Source of the DNA: Cyclobacteriaceae bacterium
Lineage (GTDB): Bacteria > Bacteroidota > Bacteroidia > Cytophagales > Cyclobacteriaceae
NCBI GenBank assembly: GCA_016787565.1
Contig: JAEUUG010000015.1
Location: 62,001-126,000 of the forward strand
Length of the DNA stretch: 64,000 nucleotides
Direction of reading: 5' to 3'
Under the pieces are notes generated by a model, which worked only from the letters and a program-made list of their open reading frames with translations, searched no databases and was not told where the DNA came from. The position numbers were made by a program, and so were the translations under genes. This document shows positions 8,836-18,123 of the stretch, in pieces. Numbering within the stretch: the stretch's first letter is position 1; each line of letters begins with the position of its first letter.

Positions 8836-10770
8836 TTAGAACTCAAAAGCTCCTATATCCGGAGCACTTCCTGAAAAAGGAAGACCAACATTTATCCCTT
8901 TGTCCACAACAAAACTATTAATGGTCGAAGGCCTGTAGAACGTATCCCACCGGCTACCGGTATTGTTGAAAAGAGGAGCTCCAATAACATTATCCCCCAA
9001 CGCGGTGGTTCCAGAAGTTGACCAGGTTGCGCTACCTTCTTTGAATTTCAGGTTATTAAAAAAAGAAATAGTACTGCCCATTGCTTCGAGTTCAGATTGG
9101 CCGACATTCAGAAAAGCATTATTCTTGATTTGAACATTGGATATTCCTGCTCCGGTAAACGTTGCTTTGATGGCCACTTTATGCGTATCAAAAACATTGT
9201 TATAAATATGAATATCCTGAAACATCCATGACCTGCTATTGTCAATATAAATCGCTGCACCGCTTGCCCAGTTTTCCTTTTGCGTTGTGTTATAAAAAAT
9301 AGTGTTGCGAATGGTGATATTTTTTCGGCCCATGTCCCAAATGGCCATGCCAAAACCTTTATTCTCAATATAGGAATGACTCACTTCAATGCCGGGGGCA
9401 CCAATCTCCACAGCCTCTTTATTGCTATTGCCATCCTGATCAATAATTTTCACTTCACGCACGTGCATATTTTCCGTTCCGTTTGGCGAACCAAAAATTT
9501 CAGGATGATTCACCAACGACAACCATGTGTTGCAATTGATTCTGTAAATCTCATTTCCTGGCCCGATGTTCCAAAGTTCAATGGCAATGTCTTCACCCCA
9601 TTTAGCATCCGACTCATTCAGTGAAATGGTGCAATCGTGAATCTTCGTATTTTTAAAATAGCCATCATAAATAAATTTTATGCCGTACCCTTCATTATCC
9701 TGAATGGTAATGTTGTAAATCTCTGCACCATCCAGTTGGGCAATGTTCAGATTTCCCAACGATTCATCCGGCAGGTCTTTTCCGGAGTTTATAAAAACAC
9801 AATCGTGAATGCGGATGTCCTTTAGGTAATACTCCGGATAAACAAACCAATTCTTGTTACCACCCGCCACCACTGCGCCCCGTTGTGCCAGGTTTTTAAA
9901 CGTAAGATGATGAAGTTCTACGTTGCTACGATTCTCAACCCAAACCCCTGCCTTCAGGGATTTGGTATTGCCATCAATGGTTAAGTTGCTGATCACCTGA
10001 TTACCATTGGCTGGAGGAAGAGCAGGACTGTTGTTGTTGCGTGGACTGCTTCGATGGGGGGAAACAAGTTGAATCAGACTTCCGTCATACCAAAATTTAT
10101 ATTGAGAGGACTTCGGATCTACATCACGGGGTATGGCTACTCCCGTAGAAGACAAAATAGTTTTATCCTGACCTGCACCGGTTACATTTACTCCCAACGG
10201 TATAACAGCAGGCTCCGTTTCGATGAAAGTTCCTGCCAGTAAAACTATTGTATCATTCTCGTCTGCCGGAACCTGAGTCGCGGCATACGCCAATGTCTTG
10301 AAAGGTTTTTCAATACTACCCCTGTCGGGATTATCTTCACCTGCAGGCGAAACATAGTAATTGCTAATCAAGGGTGATGGTTGCACCTGATCGGCTAAAA
10401 CCCGAAAGGATAATCCTGCATTCTCGGCTATGCGTTCATGATCAGCATTTCGTGCTATCACTTTCCAATAATACCGATACCCTTTTGCCAACGGCTCGGT
10501 AAGTGTATACCGGGTCTCCTCCAATCCACTTTTTTCAATTTCAATCGTACTGAAGTCATCCTTGCGGGATAGTAAAAGATGATACGAATCTGCACCCGTG
10601 GCATCATTCCATGAAAAAGCCGGTGTAATCGAAACGCCTGTTGCATCAGCCACAGGCGTAACTTGATTAAAAACACCTACGGGAACATCGTCATCGCAAC
10701 CCGACAAAGAAAAAAATATCCAAAGCCATGCAATCAATACTACCTCACGTATGCCTACCTGGATTTCCAT
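8836..10770 (-). CDS. right-handed parallel beta-helix lipoprotein with Fn3-like N-terminus
   Basis: 644 residues. The signal sequence ends in FSLSGC (Cys25), followed by DDD. Residues about 30-125 look like one fibronectin-III-type domain (TPAFSWNDATGADSYHLLLS, YYWKVIARN). From YYVSPAGEDNPDRGS (about 138) the sequence has the DUF1565/pectate-lyase-like start, then many parallel beta-helix rungs with repeating N, I and V positions (ISNLTIDGNTKSLKAGVWV, VQIKNNAFLNVG). It closes with SAPDIGAFEF, a common end of such helices. Relatives are polysaccharide lyases, hydrolases or non-catalytic binders; I see no catalytic triad I can assign. It sits 32 bp after susD in the locus, so it probably acts on or holds the target glycan at the cell surface. 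Confidence 0.82.
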   Translation of the reverse strand: MEIQVGIREVVLIAWLWIFFSLSGCDDDVPVGVFNQVTPVADATGVSITPAFSWNDATGADSYHLLLSRKDDFSTIEIEKSGLEETRYTLTEPLAKGYRYYWKVIARNADHERIAENAGLSFRVLADQVQPSPLISNYYVSPAGEDNPDRGSIEKPFKTLAYAATQVPADENDTIVLLAGTFIETEPAVIPLGVNVTGAGQDKTILSSTGVAIPRDVDPKSSQYKFWYDGSLIQLVSPHRSSPRNNNSPALPPANGNQVISNLTIDGNTKSLKAGVWVENRSNVELHHLTFKNLAQRGAVVAGGNKNWFVYPEYYLKDIRIHDCVFINSGKDLPDESLGNLNIAQLDGAEIYNITIQDNEGYGIKFIYDGYFKNTKIHDCTISLNESDAKWGEDIAIELWNIGPGNEIYRINCNTWLSLVNHPEIFGSPNGTENMHVREVKIIDQDGNSNKEAVEIGAPGIEVSHSYIENKGFGMAIWDMGRKNITIRNTIFYNTTQKENWASGAAIYIDNSRSWMFQDIHIYNNVFDTHKVAIKATFTGAGISNVQIKNNAFLNVGQSELEAMGSTISFFNNLKFKEGSATWSTSGTTALGDNVIGAPLFNNTGSRWDTFYRPSTINSFVVDKGINVGLPFSGSAPDIGAFEF

Positions 10771-10802
10771 TCGATGGTGATGCTTACAATAATTTTTACG
10801 GT

Positions 10803-12353
10803 TTACAACTTATCATTAAAGTTGACTTCCAGTGCTGGAATAGCCCATACAAAATTCTCGCTGGTATAGGGATCACTGCCTGCACCACGATCGCCATTGG
10901 GAATGGGAACTTTAATGCCGCGCAGGTAATCCGTGCGGTCACCTTCATTAAAAAGTTCAACCAGACGTTCATCGTTAATGATGTCTTCGGTAATGGTACC
11001 TGCCGTTAGTGGCGTATAGGAAGCACCGGCTACAACTGAATCCCAGGCGCGCGCCCGGACCACATTCAAATCATCTGCCGCACCGGATGGATCACCTGCG
11101 CGGAAACGGAGCCATGCGCGTGTCAAATAAATTTCTGCCAATCGAATAAGCGGCACGTTGGTGCGAACACCTTTCGAACCACGGTAATACTTATTGCTGA
11201 ATAAGGTTGTGTAATTTTTTATAGGAGTACGTGTATCAAATGCCTGATTGGGCAGGTGCTTGTTTTCAGGATAACGTACTTTGATCAATTGTGTAAAGCG
11301 TTTATCACGTTTGGCGGTCTGGTTCAATGTAGTATCAGTTTTCGGATCGTTCATCCAATTCAATCGCTGTACGGTAACAAAACTCATGTATGTTTCAACC
11401 CATGGTGTAGGACTGTTGTTCCAGGTGTGGTTCACAACTGAAATATGATTGGGTGGAGGCAGATTATCATCAAAGAATGGGGCGTAAAAAATAACTTCTC
11501 TGCCCCGATCAATTGAGCTCTTGTTAAAGGCTTCAATGGGCTCTTCACTTAAATCGTATGCCCCGTTGTTCTGGTTGATGATAAAATTGCATTCCAGCAT
11601 AGCGCTATCATACTTTCCCTTTTGCATGTAGGTACGCATCAGCATGGCCGAAGCCGCAAAGCGATTCGCCCTAACTTCATAGGAAGGATGGTGTTTAGTG
11701 GCATCAAAGCTCTCTGGCAGTAAATCCTTTGCTTTACGTAAATCACGAACAATCTGATCATAAATCTGCTGTGTTGAGCCGATCACCGGATTACGTGCCT
11801 CTTGCGCAGATTTGGCATAGGCAGTGGGCATGGGTAAATCAAGTGTAGTGTTATCCCCACCGGGAATAATAGTGTGCCCAAACGTTGTTTGAAGAATGTA
11901 ATAGGCATACGCCCGAACAAAATGCAACTCACCAATGATGCGGTTGATACTGTTCGTAACATCATCAGCCGATGCTGAAGGGAACGGATTGTTACCATTT
12001 TTTTGGACAAACTCCAGCGCATCATTGGCCGTAGCAATCACCCGGTATAACTGAACAAAGTTACGCTCCGTGTAAACGTTAAATTCTTTGGAATTGCGCA
12101 AGTAACCATAAGTCGGATCTGTTACAAATCCCACATCGTCACCCATGCTGGATTTTAGAATCCGCTCATTCACCCAGGCCATATTCCACTCATGGCCGGA
12201 AAATATTCCAGCATACGCGCCAATGGGAGCGCGCTCAAATTCTTCCAGGGTTGTCCAGGGCACTTGTGGTGGTCTGTCGATATCAAAAAAATCAGAACAA
12301 CTGCCAAACAGCAACACCATCATCATCACGCTAGTATATTTAATTGTCTTCAT
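10803..12353 (-). CDS. SusD/RagB-family starch-binding-like outer membrane lipoprotein
   Basis: 516 residues. The lipobox is LLFGSC with Cys19, followed by SDFFDIDRPPQVPW, the classic SusD N-terminus. The N-terminal half is tetratricopeptide-rich helix (residues about 80-260, RIIGELHFVRAYAYYILQTTFG). The C-terminal SusD domain ends with PYTSENFVWAIPALEVNFNDKL, typical of the family. SusD proteins cap the SusC barrel from outside and deliver oligosaccharides to it. The gene follows its SusC partner by 21 bp, so the two form one transport unit. No unusual feature was seen. The ligand is not predictable from sequence. Confidence 0.95.
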   Translation of the reverse strand: MKTIKYTSVMMMVLLFGSCSDFFDIDRPPQVPWTTLEEFERAPIGAYAGIFSGHEWNMAWVNERILKSSMGDDVGFVTDPTYGYLRNSKEFNVYTERNFVQLYRVIATANDALEFVQKNGNNPFPSASADDVTNSINRIIGELHFVRAYAYYILQTTFGHTIIPGGDNTTLDLPMPTAYAKSAQEARNPVIGSTQQIYDQIVRDLRKAKDLLPESFDATKHHPSYEVRANRFAASAMLMRTYMQKGKYDSAMLECNFIINQNNGAYDLSEEPIEAFNKSSIDRGREVIFYAPFFDDNLPPPNHISVVNHTWNNSPTPWVETYMSFVTVQRLNWMNDPKTDTTLNQTAKRDKRFTQLIKVRYPENKHLPNQAFDTRTPIKNYTTLFSNKYYRGSKGVRTNVPLIRLAEIYLTRAWLRFRAGDPSGAADDLNVVRARAWDSVVAGASYTPLTAGTITEDIINDERLVELFNEGDRTDYLRGIKVPIPNGDRGAGSDPYTSENFVWAIPALEVNFNDKL

Positions 12354-12374
12354 TGCAAATCTTTTTTTGATTAC

Positions 12375-15300
12375 CTAAAATTTAATATCTGCACCAACTG
12401 TAAATGTTATCAGTTGCGGTATAGCATTTGAGTAATACACAAACCCTGGCGTATATGCTGCTCCGGCACTTTCCGGGTCAAATCCGGGATACTTTGTGAA
12501 CGTCAATAAATTTGTTGCAGCAATGTAAAGCCGGGCGGATTTAAGTTTCATTTTTCCCAACACAGAAGGAGGAAGCGCATACCCAAGCATTACATTTCGC
12601 AACCGGATAAAATCTGCCTTGTAGAGGTGCCCGTTGTGATAGGACTCAGAACCAGAAAAGCCGCTGATATCCTGCCCCTTATACCGATAGGTGAAGCGTG
12701 AGCGCAGTTGCGGATATTTGGCTTCATCGCCAGGTGCCTGCCACGATTGATCATAAACTTCTTTGAGAATAGCATGTGTGGGGTTAACGATGGTGGCTTG
12801 CTGGCGGTCGTAGTCGAGAATATAATTTCCGCCTGAAAAGACGAATAAGAAGCTAAAATCAAAACCTCTGTATTGAAGGGTATTGGTGATACCACCCTGG
12901 TATTTGGGGTCACCCGATTTTCCATTCTGATAAAACCGGTTAGCGCGAATATTGGTAATGGTAGCGGGAAGAAGAATGTCTTCCCCAACACCATTTTTTA
13001 AACGCTGCGTGGAGCCGTCAACCTCAAAGGCACTTTGATCTCTCGCATAAATGAGTGGCACACCACTGGCGGGATCAACCCCTGCATAATCAGCTATGTA
13101 CCATACAGCACGTCTGTCGCCTTTGCGGGATATGGTATTCTGATAAATATTTTCGAGTCCACCTCCGGATTGATCGATGTCAGCCGTAAGCTTTTTAATA
13201 ACATTCTGGTTAAAGCCAATGTTGAAATCGGTTGTCCATTTAAAACCCTTCTTATCGTAGTTCAACGCATGCAATTCAAGCTCTACGCCTGAGTTAACCA
13301 TGTCACCAAAATTCCCCCAGATCGTGCTGAGCTTATCATAACTTCCCTGCCCAAGTTGGAGATCGTACATGGAAGATACACCAGCCGAGTAGGGCAATCC
13401 GGCCTGTAATAACATACCATCGACAAAGCGATGGTAATAGGCCAGTGATCCATTCAATCGATTGCTGAAAAGTCCAAAATCCAATCCGATGTCGCTGCTT
13501 TTAGTAGACTCCCACTGAAGGTTTGTTACTGCGATGTTAATCGGAACAGTTCCGTTAACTCCTTTGATATCTTTGCTTCCATACACGACAGGATTTTTAT
13601 TGTATTGCACAACATTCAAGTTTTCCGGAATACTCTGATTACCCGTCTCTCCATAACTACCACGAAGTTTCAGGAACGTGTTTCCATTCAGAAAAGACAT
13701 AAAATTTTCCTCTGAAATTATCCAACCGCCCGAAACAGCAACAAATGTTCCCCACCGGTTCTCGGATGTAAACACTGAACTTCCATCCCGTCTTATACTA
13801 ACACCAGCCAGGTAACGATCTTTAAATTTATAATTTGCCCGACCAAAAAAACCAAGCAGGTAGCGCTCGTATTCTTTTTGACCCCGAATAGAAATAAGGT
13901 TTGTAGGTGAGCCGATTTCCTGATACTTACCGGTTAGTCCGGTTCCGGAAATGGCACGAATGTATTGGTACGAGCGCGTAGCCTCCGCCCCTCCTACCAG
14001 ATTTATCGAATGATTATTAAAAGTCCTATCATAGGAGCCGTACAAATTATAGTTCATACCCGTGTAGGTAATGGATTCTTCTGAGGCTGCTGACTGGGAT
14101 TTTGTATTCGTTGCATCCGCCCGGATGTCTCCACTTTGCCAAACCACACGGTTGCTTTGTAAAACATCTCCACTAAGTTCAGTGCGCAAGGATAAACCCT
14201 GTATCGCGGGTATCCGATAATTGAGTGATACACCACCTAATCCGCGGTATTGCTCTACACGATCCAATAAATTTTCCGGATCACGTACCGCCAATGCATT
14301 AGATTGTGTATAGGCATTGTAATACCGATTAGGGTTATCCAGTTCATAGATGGGGAGCCACGGCAATGCATCAACGGAAATGCTGGTTATTCCACTGGCC
14401 CGCTGATCATTCTTCGTATAGCCAAACGTTAGCTTTGTACCAATGGATAGATTCTTGGAAGGATTGAAGTCCAGGTTCGTTCGGATTGTAAACCGATCAA
14501 GCGAATTGAAATTCTGAACACCATTATCTTTGCGGTAATTGCTGGAAATATAAAAGGATGTATTCTCCGTACCCTGTGAAGCAGAAAGATTAAAGTTTTG
14601 AAACGTGCCCACCCGAAACAATTCATCGTACCAATTTGTATTAATGGCCTCTGCTTGCTCGCGTGTTAGTTTAGGAGACGCCAACGGAATATTGGCCATA
14701 GGAACATTGTTATAGTATTCCATCATGTCAAAATCTTCAGTGTCGCCAGAAGAATTCAGGTAGGCCTTGTCCATGATCTGGAACCACTCCTTGGTATTAG
14801 CGAAACCAACATCTTCAGGCGTGCGCGTTAAATTGGAAACTCCGGTAGAATAATTAAACTGAATGGAGCCATCACCCTTCTTACCACTTTTTGTGGTAAC
14901 GATAATTACACCATTTGATCCACGTGAACCATAAATAGCTGTAGCCGCAGCATCCTTTAGGATTTGAATGCTCTCAATATCATTTTGATTAATCAATGCC
15001 ATCGGACTTAGATTTGAACTTCCAAGCCCTGATGCGCTAACCGAGATGGGCATGCCGTCAATAATATAAAGCGGATCGGTGCTGAGATTGATGGAGTTGG
15101 TACCCCGAATCAAAACCTTAACCGGTGCGCCTGGCGTGCCGCTTTGCGATTGAACTGAAACACCCGCTGCAAGTCCCTGAAGGCCCGATTCAAAATTGGC
15201 TGTTGCCCGAATGTTCAGGTCGCTTCCATCAACACTCGATATGGAGCTGATGATGTCTGATTTTTTTTGTGTGCCATATCCAACCACAACCACTTCACTT

Positions 15301-15956
15301 AGTGTAGCAATATCCGGTGTCAACGAAATATTGATCTCAGCCATGTCACCCACAAGTACTTCTTTTGAAATATATCCGATGAAGGAAAACACCAGCGTAG
15401 TCTGCTTATCTACATTGTTCAATGAAAATTTACCCTCCACATCTGTAGTCGTTCCATTGGTTGTTCCCTTCACGAGCACATTTACTCCGGGTAAAGGTTG
15501 GTTGAACTCATCCAGCACTTGTCCATAAACCTGACCCGCTACATGGTGTCGGTGGTCCAACTCATCCTGCACCTTGCTTTGTGAACTTCCTTCAGAAGAA
15601 TTTTGTCGTGTGAGAATAATCTGATCTCCATCGGCTTCGTATTTTACTTTTCTGGAAAGTAATATCCTATCTAAGATAACGCGGAGTGATTCCTGGCGGA
15701 ACTGAATTGTGATTTTGTCATTTTCCGGAACAACCTGCGAGTAAAATAAAAAACGTACATCGGCTGTTTTCTCGATCTTCTCCAATACCACGCGAAGTGG
15801 TGTATTTTTAAATTGTACGCTGATTCTTTTATCCAGAATCTCCTGACCAGACACATTCCCGGCATGTGCCAGCGAAAGCACGGCACCAATAATCACCAGC
15901 TGGATAATCGAAACTTTCACCATGAACATGAATTTTTCATGTACGCATTTTTTCAT
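12375..15956 (-). CDS. SusC/RagA-family TonB-dependent receptor with STN signalling domain
   Basis: 1193 residues. Signal sequence (about 12-38, ending near NVSGQ), STN (secretin/TonB N-terminal) domain at about 42-117, carboxypeptidase-like beta-sandwich at 142-215 (GQVLDEFNQPLPGVNVLVKG), then the TonB-box-like SEVVVVGYGTQKKSD (220-234), plug domain (about 235-355, with LYIIDGMPI) and a 22-strand barrel to the end. It imports glycan fragments across the outer membrane with SusD. The STN domain is present only in a subset of SusC proteins, those that signal through FecR to an ECF sigma factor, and the couple is encoded directly upstream. That predicts self-induction when substrate binds. Transcription may begin between the hairpin at 16044-16073 and the start codon. 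Confidence 0.96.
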   Translation of the reverse strand: MKKCVHEKFMFMVKVSIIQLVIIGAVLSLAHAGNVSGQEILDKRISVQFKNTPLRVVLEKIEKTADVRFLFYSQVVPENDKITIQFRQESLRVILDRILLSRKVKYEADGDQIILTRQNSSEGSSQSKVQDELDHRHHVAGQVYGQVLDEFNQPLPGVNVLVKGTTNGTTTDVEGKFSLNNVDKQTTLVFSFIGYISKEVLVGDMAEINISLTPDIATLSEVVVVGYGTQKKSDIISSISSVDGSDLNIRATANFESGLQGLAAGVSVQSQSGTPGAPVKVLIRGTNSINLSTDPLYIIDGMPISVSASGLGSSNLSPMALINQNDIESIQILKDAAATAIYGSRGSNGVIIVTTKSGKKGDGSIQFNYSTGVSNLTRTPEDVGFANTKEWFQIMDKAYLNSSGDTEDFDMMEYYNNVPMANIPLASPKLTREQAEAINTNWYDELFRVGTFQNFNLSASQGTENTSFYISSNYRKDNGVQNFNSLDRFTIRTNLDFNPSKNLSIGTKLTFGYTKNDQRASGITSISVDALPWLPIYELDNPNRYYNAYTQSNALAVRDPENLLDRVEQYRGLGGVSLNYRIPAIQGLSLRTELSGDVLQSNRVVWQSGDIRADATNTKSQSAASEESITYTGMNYNLYGSYDRTFNNHSINLVGGAEATRSYQYIRAISGTGLTGKYQEIGSPTNLISIRGQKEYERYLLGFFGRANYKFKDRYLAGVSIRRDGSSVFTSENRWGTFVAVSGGWIISEENFMSFLNGNTFLKLRGSYGETGNQSIPENLNVVQYNKNPVVYGSKDIKGVNGTVPINIAVTNLQWESTKSSDIGLDFGLFSNRLNGSLAYYHRFVDGMLLQAGLPYSAGVSSMYDLQLGQGSYDKLSTIWGNFGDMVNSGVELELHALNYDKKGFKWTTDFNIGFNQNVIKKLTADIDQSGGGLENIYQNTISRKGDRRAVWYIADYAGVDPASGVPLIYARDQSAFEVDGSTQRLKNGVGEDILLPATITNIRANRFYQNGKSGDPKYQGGITNTLQYRGFDFSFLFVFSGGNYILDYDRQQATIVNPTHAILKEVYDQSWQAPGDEAKYPQLRSRFTYRYKGQDISGFSGSESYHNGHLYKADFIRLRNVMLGYALPPSVLGKMKLKSARLYIAATNLLTFTKYPGFDPESAGAAYTPGFVYYSNAIPQLITFTVGADIKF

Positions 15957-16039
15957 AAATTCGAAGGTTAGTCTTGAAAGTGTTACTTAAGAGGCAAACA
16001 ACTCCCTGCCATTTACTAATGGAACCGACAATCAGGGAG

Positions 16040-16073
16040 GCTAAAACCGGTGATGGTGGAACATCACCGGTTT
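16040..16073 (-). terminator. hairpin between fecR and susC, probable terminator or attenuator
   Basis: A perfect 12-bp stem, AAACCGGTGATG (16044-16055) with CATCACCGGTTT (16062-16073) and loop GTGGAA. On the minus strand it is followed only by TTTTAGCC; on the plus strand the U tract (TTTATTTTTT) is longer. It would separate the low-level regulatory transcript (sigma factor and FecR) from the high-level transport operon. The weak minus-strand U tract leaves partial readthrough possible. Confidence 0.6.
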
Positions 16074-16130
16074 ATTTTTTAGTATTTATGTTATCATACC
16101 ATCATCATTTGTGTAGGTAAAATCATATCA

Positions 16131-17222
16131 CTACTTACAGCCTTTACCGGTAATAACAATGTGCGAATCCAAAATCTCATACTGTGCATTCGCTCCTTTA
16201 CAGATCAGGCGCATTTTATCAAACAAAGACATATTGATTAATGAAGCATTCAAGGCGCAATCAGCCATTACTTCCTTATCATATAAAATCTCAATTCCAT
16301 AGGCTTCTTCAAGTATAGTAAAGACTTCACTGAGCGGTGTGTTCTTAAACTCAAATCGCTGGTTCGGTGAAGGATTTAATAGTATAGGATTTTCGACCAA
16401 TGACTTCACCAGGCGTGCATCATCGAGGGCATAAATTACCTGCTGATTTGGACTTAGGAGTACACCATTCATAGGGTCATTGCCGAGGCTGCCCCTATTT
16501 TTTCCATCTGGTTCTTTAGACACTGAAACCTTTCCGCTTCTAACTTTAACCAACACTTTCTTTTCATCCTGAAAAGCCCGAATGGTAAAACTGGTGCCGA
16601 GCACTTTGGTAACCAATTGGCCGGCATGTACAACAAAGGGTTTCTGCGGATCGCGGGCTACATCAAAAAATGCTTCTCCATTGAGCTTAACCTCACGGTA
16701 CCCATCGGCAAAAACCTCGGGATAAAAGAGGGAACTACGCGGCTCAAGGTGTATAATGGTACCATCACCCAATACAATAGTTTTTGGTTGCGATCCATTA
16801 TTAATTTCCTTTATAAAATTGGTTTCAGCAATGGGCGATTGTTTGGTGTTTGAGGATGATTTCAAAATCCACCATACACCAGCAGATAATGCCGCCATAA
16901 TAAGCAGAGAAGCTGCTATTTTGAATGGCGTAAAATATAAAACCCGGTCAGTAGCTGGCTTTTCATACTGGTCTATCGAGCGCTGTAGCTTCTCCCATAC
17001 TACAACCTCTAACTTCTCAACTCCCTGAAATTCACCTTCCCTCGATATCGCCTGGATGAGATTCATGGCTTCCGAAATTTCATACTCTTTTTCAGGATGA
17101 ACTTCGCGCCACGTTTGCCAAAACAGGTCGATTTCAGGATACTGACCTGGATGCTTAACCCATTTTAAAAACTGATCATCCTGGGCCAGCTCCAGTGCAT
17201 TAAAATTCAAATAATCTTTCAT
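16131..17222 (-). CDS. FecR-type anti-sigma factor / transmembrane sensor
   Basis: 363 residues. The cytoplasmic N-terminal part (1-95) binds the sigma factor in this family; one membrane helix follows at about 98-120 (PFKIAASLLIMAALSAGVWW). The periplasmic FecR domain (about 146-250, TIVLGDGTIIHLEPRSSLFY, GEAFFDVARDPQKPFVVHAG) is followed by a C-terminal DUF4974/STN-like domain (about 288-360, FKNTPLSEVFTILEEAYGIE). It receives the signal from the STN domain of the SusC receptor and releases the ECF sigma factor. It lies 60 bp after the sigma gene. No odd residues were seen. Confidence 0.93.
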   Translation of the reverse strand: MKDYLNFNALELAQDDQFLKWVKHPGQYPEIDLFWQTWREVHPEKEYEISEAMNLIQAISREGEFQGVEKLEVVVWEKLQRSIDQYEKPATDRVLYFTPFKIAASLLIMAALSAGVWWILKSSSNTKQSPIAETNFIKEINNGSQPKTIVLGDGTIIHLEPRSSLFYPEVFADGYREVKLNGEAFFDVARDPQKPFVVHAGQLVTKVLGTSFTIRAFQDEKKVLVKVRSGKVSVSKEPDGKNRGSLGNDPMNGVLLSPNQQVIYALDDARLVKSLVENPILLNPSPNQRFEFKNTPLSEVFTILEEAYGIEILYDKEVMADCALNASLINMSLFDKMRLICKGANAQYEILDSHIVITGKGCK

Positions 17223-17282
17223 CTATCGTTTTTTCCGCTTTACTATTTTACAAAAGACTGATTTCTGGTTTTTAACTCATGT

Positions 17283-17885
17283 TCACCTAAAAAACAATAT
17301 CACAAAGAATAACAACGAGAACACAATTTTTGAAAGGTTTCGTAATTGCTCTAACCCCCGTTGTACCAGGTTTCGGGCCGACTGTTCATTCACATTTAGG
17401 ATTGAGCCTATTTCGGAATAGGAGAAGTCATCATAAAACCGGAGTATCAAGGATTCATATTGCCGGGGCGATAAATTATTCAAATGTCGCTTTAGGGTTC
17501 TTACCTGGTCATTTTGAGATTCTAACGCTATCATATCTTCCTCATGCGAAACTGTTTTCTTGCTGAAAAAATCTTCCTGGTTAAAACTAAAAACAGATGC
17601 CTGTTCATCTTTTTCTCCATTCTTTACAATCTTTCGTCTGAGTGCCCGAAAGAGATAAAATTTTATTGAACTAGTAGCCGATAGGTTTTCCCTGTAGCGC
17701 CACAAGTCCAGAAATAGATCATGAATGGAGTCTTCTACCAACGTAGCATTACTGCAAACTTTGCGACCATAGTTGTACAAGGGTTTAAAGAATATCTTGT
17801 AAAGCATTTCAAAAGCTGCCCGATCGCCTTGCTTTACGCTACTCCATAACGTTCCTTCATTGATAGTAAGACGGGTTAAACTCAT
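17283..17885 (-). CDS. ECF-family RNA polymerase sigma factor with hydrophobic C-terminal tail
   Basis: The ATG at 17885 gives 200 residues; an in-frame TTG at 17900 is less likely. Sigma region 2 covers about 20-90 (FEMLYKIFFKPLYNYGRKV, EDSIHDLFLDLWRYRE) and region 4 about 130-185 (LSPRQYESLILRFYDDFSY, EIGSILNVNEQSARNLVQRG). It is the FecI-like partner of the FecR gene that follows and should activate the susC operon. The last 15 or so residues (KIVFSLLFFVILFFR) are strongly hydrophobic after region 4, like a membrane tail. This tail is seen in some Bacteroidota ECF factors; it could hold the factor at the membrane near FecR, but that is inference. Confidence 0.93.
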   Translation of the reverse strand: MSLTRLTINEGTLWSSVKQGDRAAFEMLYKIFFKPLYNYGRKVCSNATLVEDSIHDLFLDLWRYRENLSATSSIKFYLFRALRRKIVKNGEKDEQASVFSFNQEDFFSKKTVSHEEDMIALESQNDQVRTLKRHLNNLSPRQYESLILRFYDDFSYSEIGSILNVNEQSARNLVQRGLEQLRNLSKIVFSLLFFVILFFR

Positions 17886-18123
17886 ATTTGAACGTTTCAA
17901 GTAAGACCATTATATACTGAAAGTCAACCTGTCCGCAATACAAAAGGAACGGGCTATTGTAACAAAGAGACCTACCCCTTAATTTAACTCACTAAATCGG
18001 ATAATTTTTTGAAAAAATGCGTCATCACCACAGAACAACACCGGTGATTACCCTCGATTTTTAGTAAATTCCCTCGCAATCACACGGACCTCCTTGCCGA
18101 TATAAGCATGTAATGGATGAACT

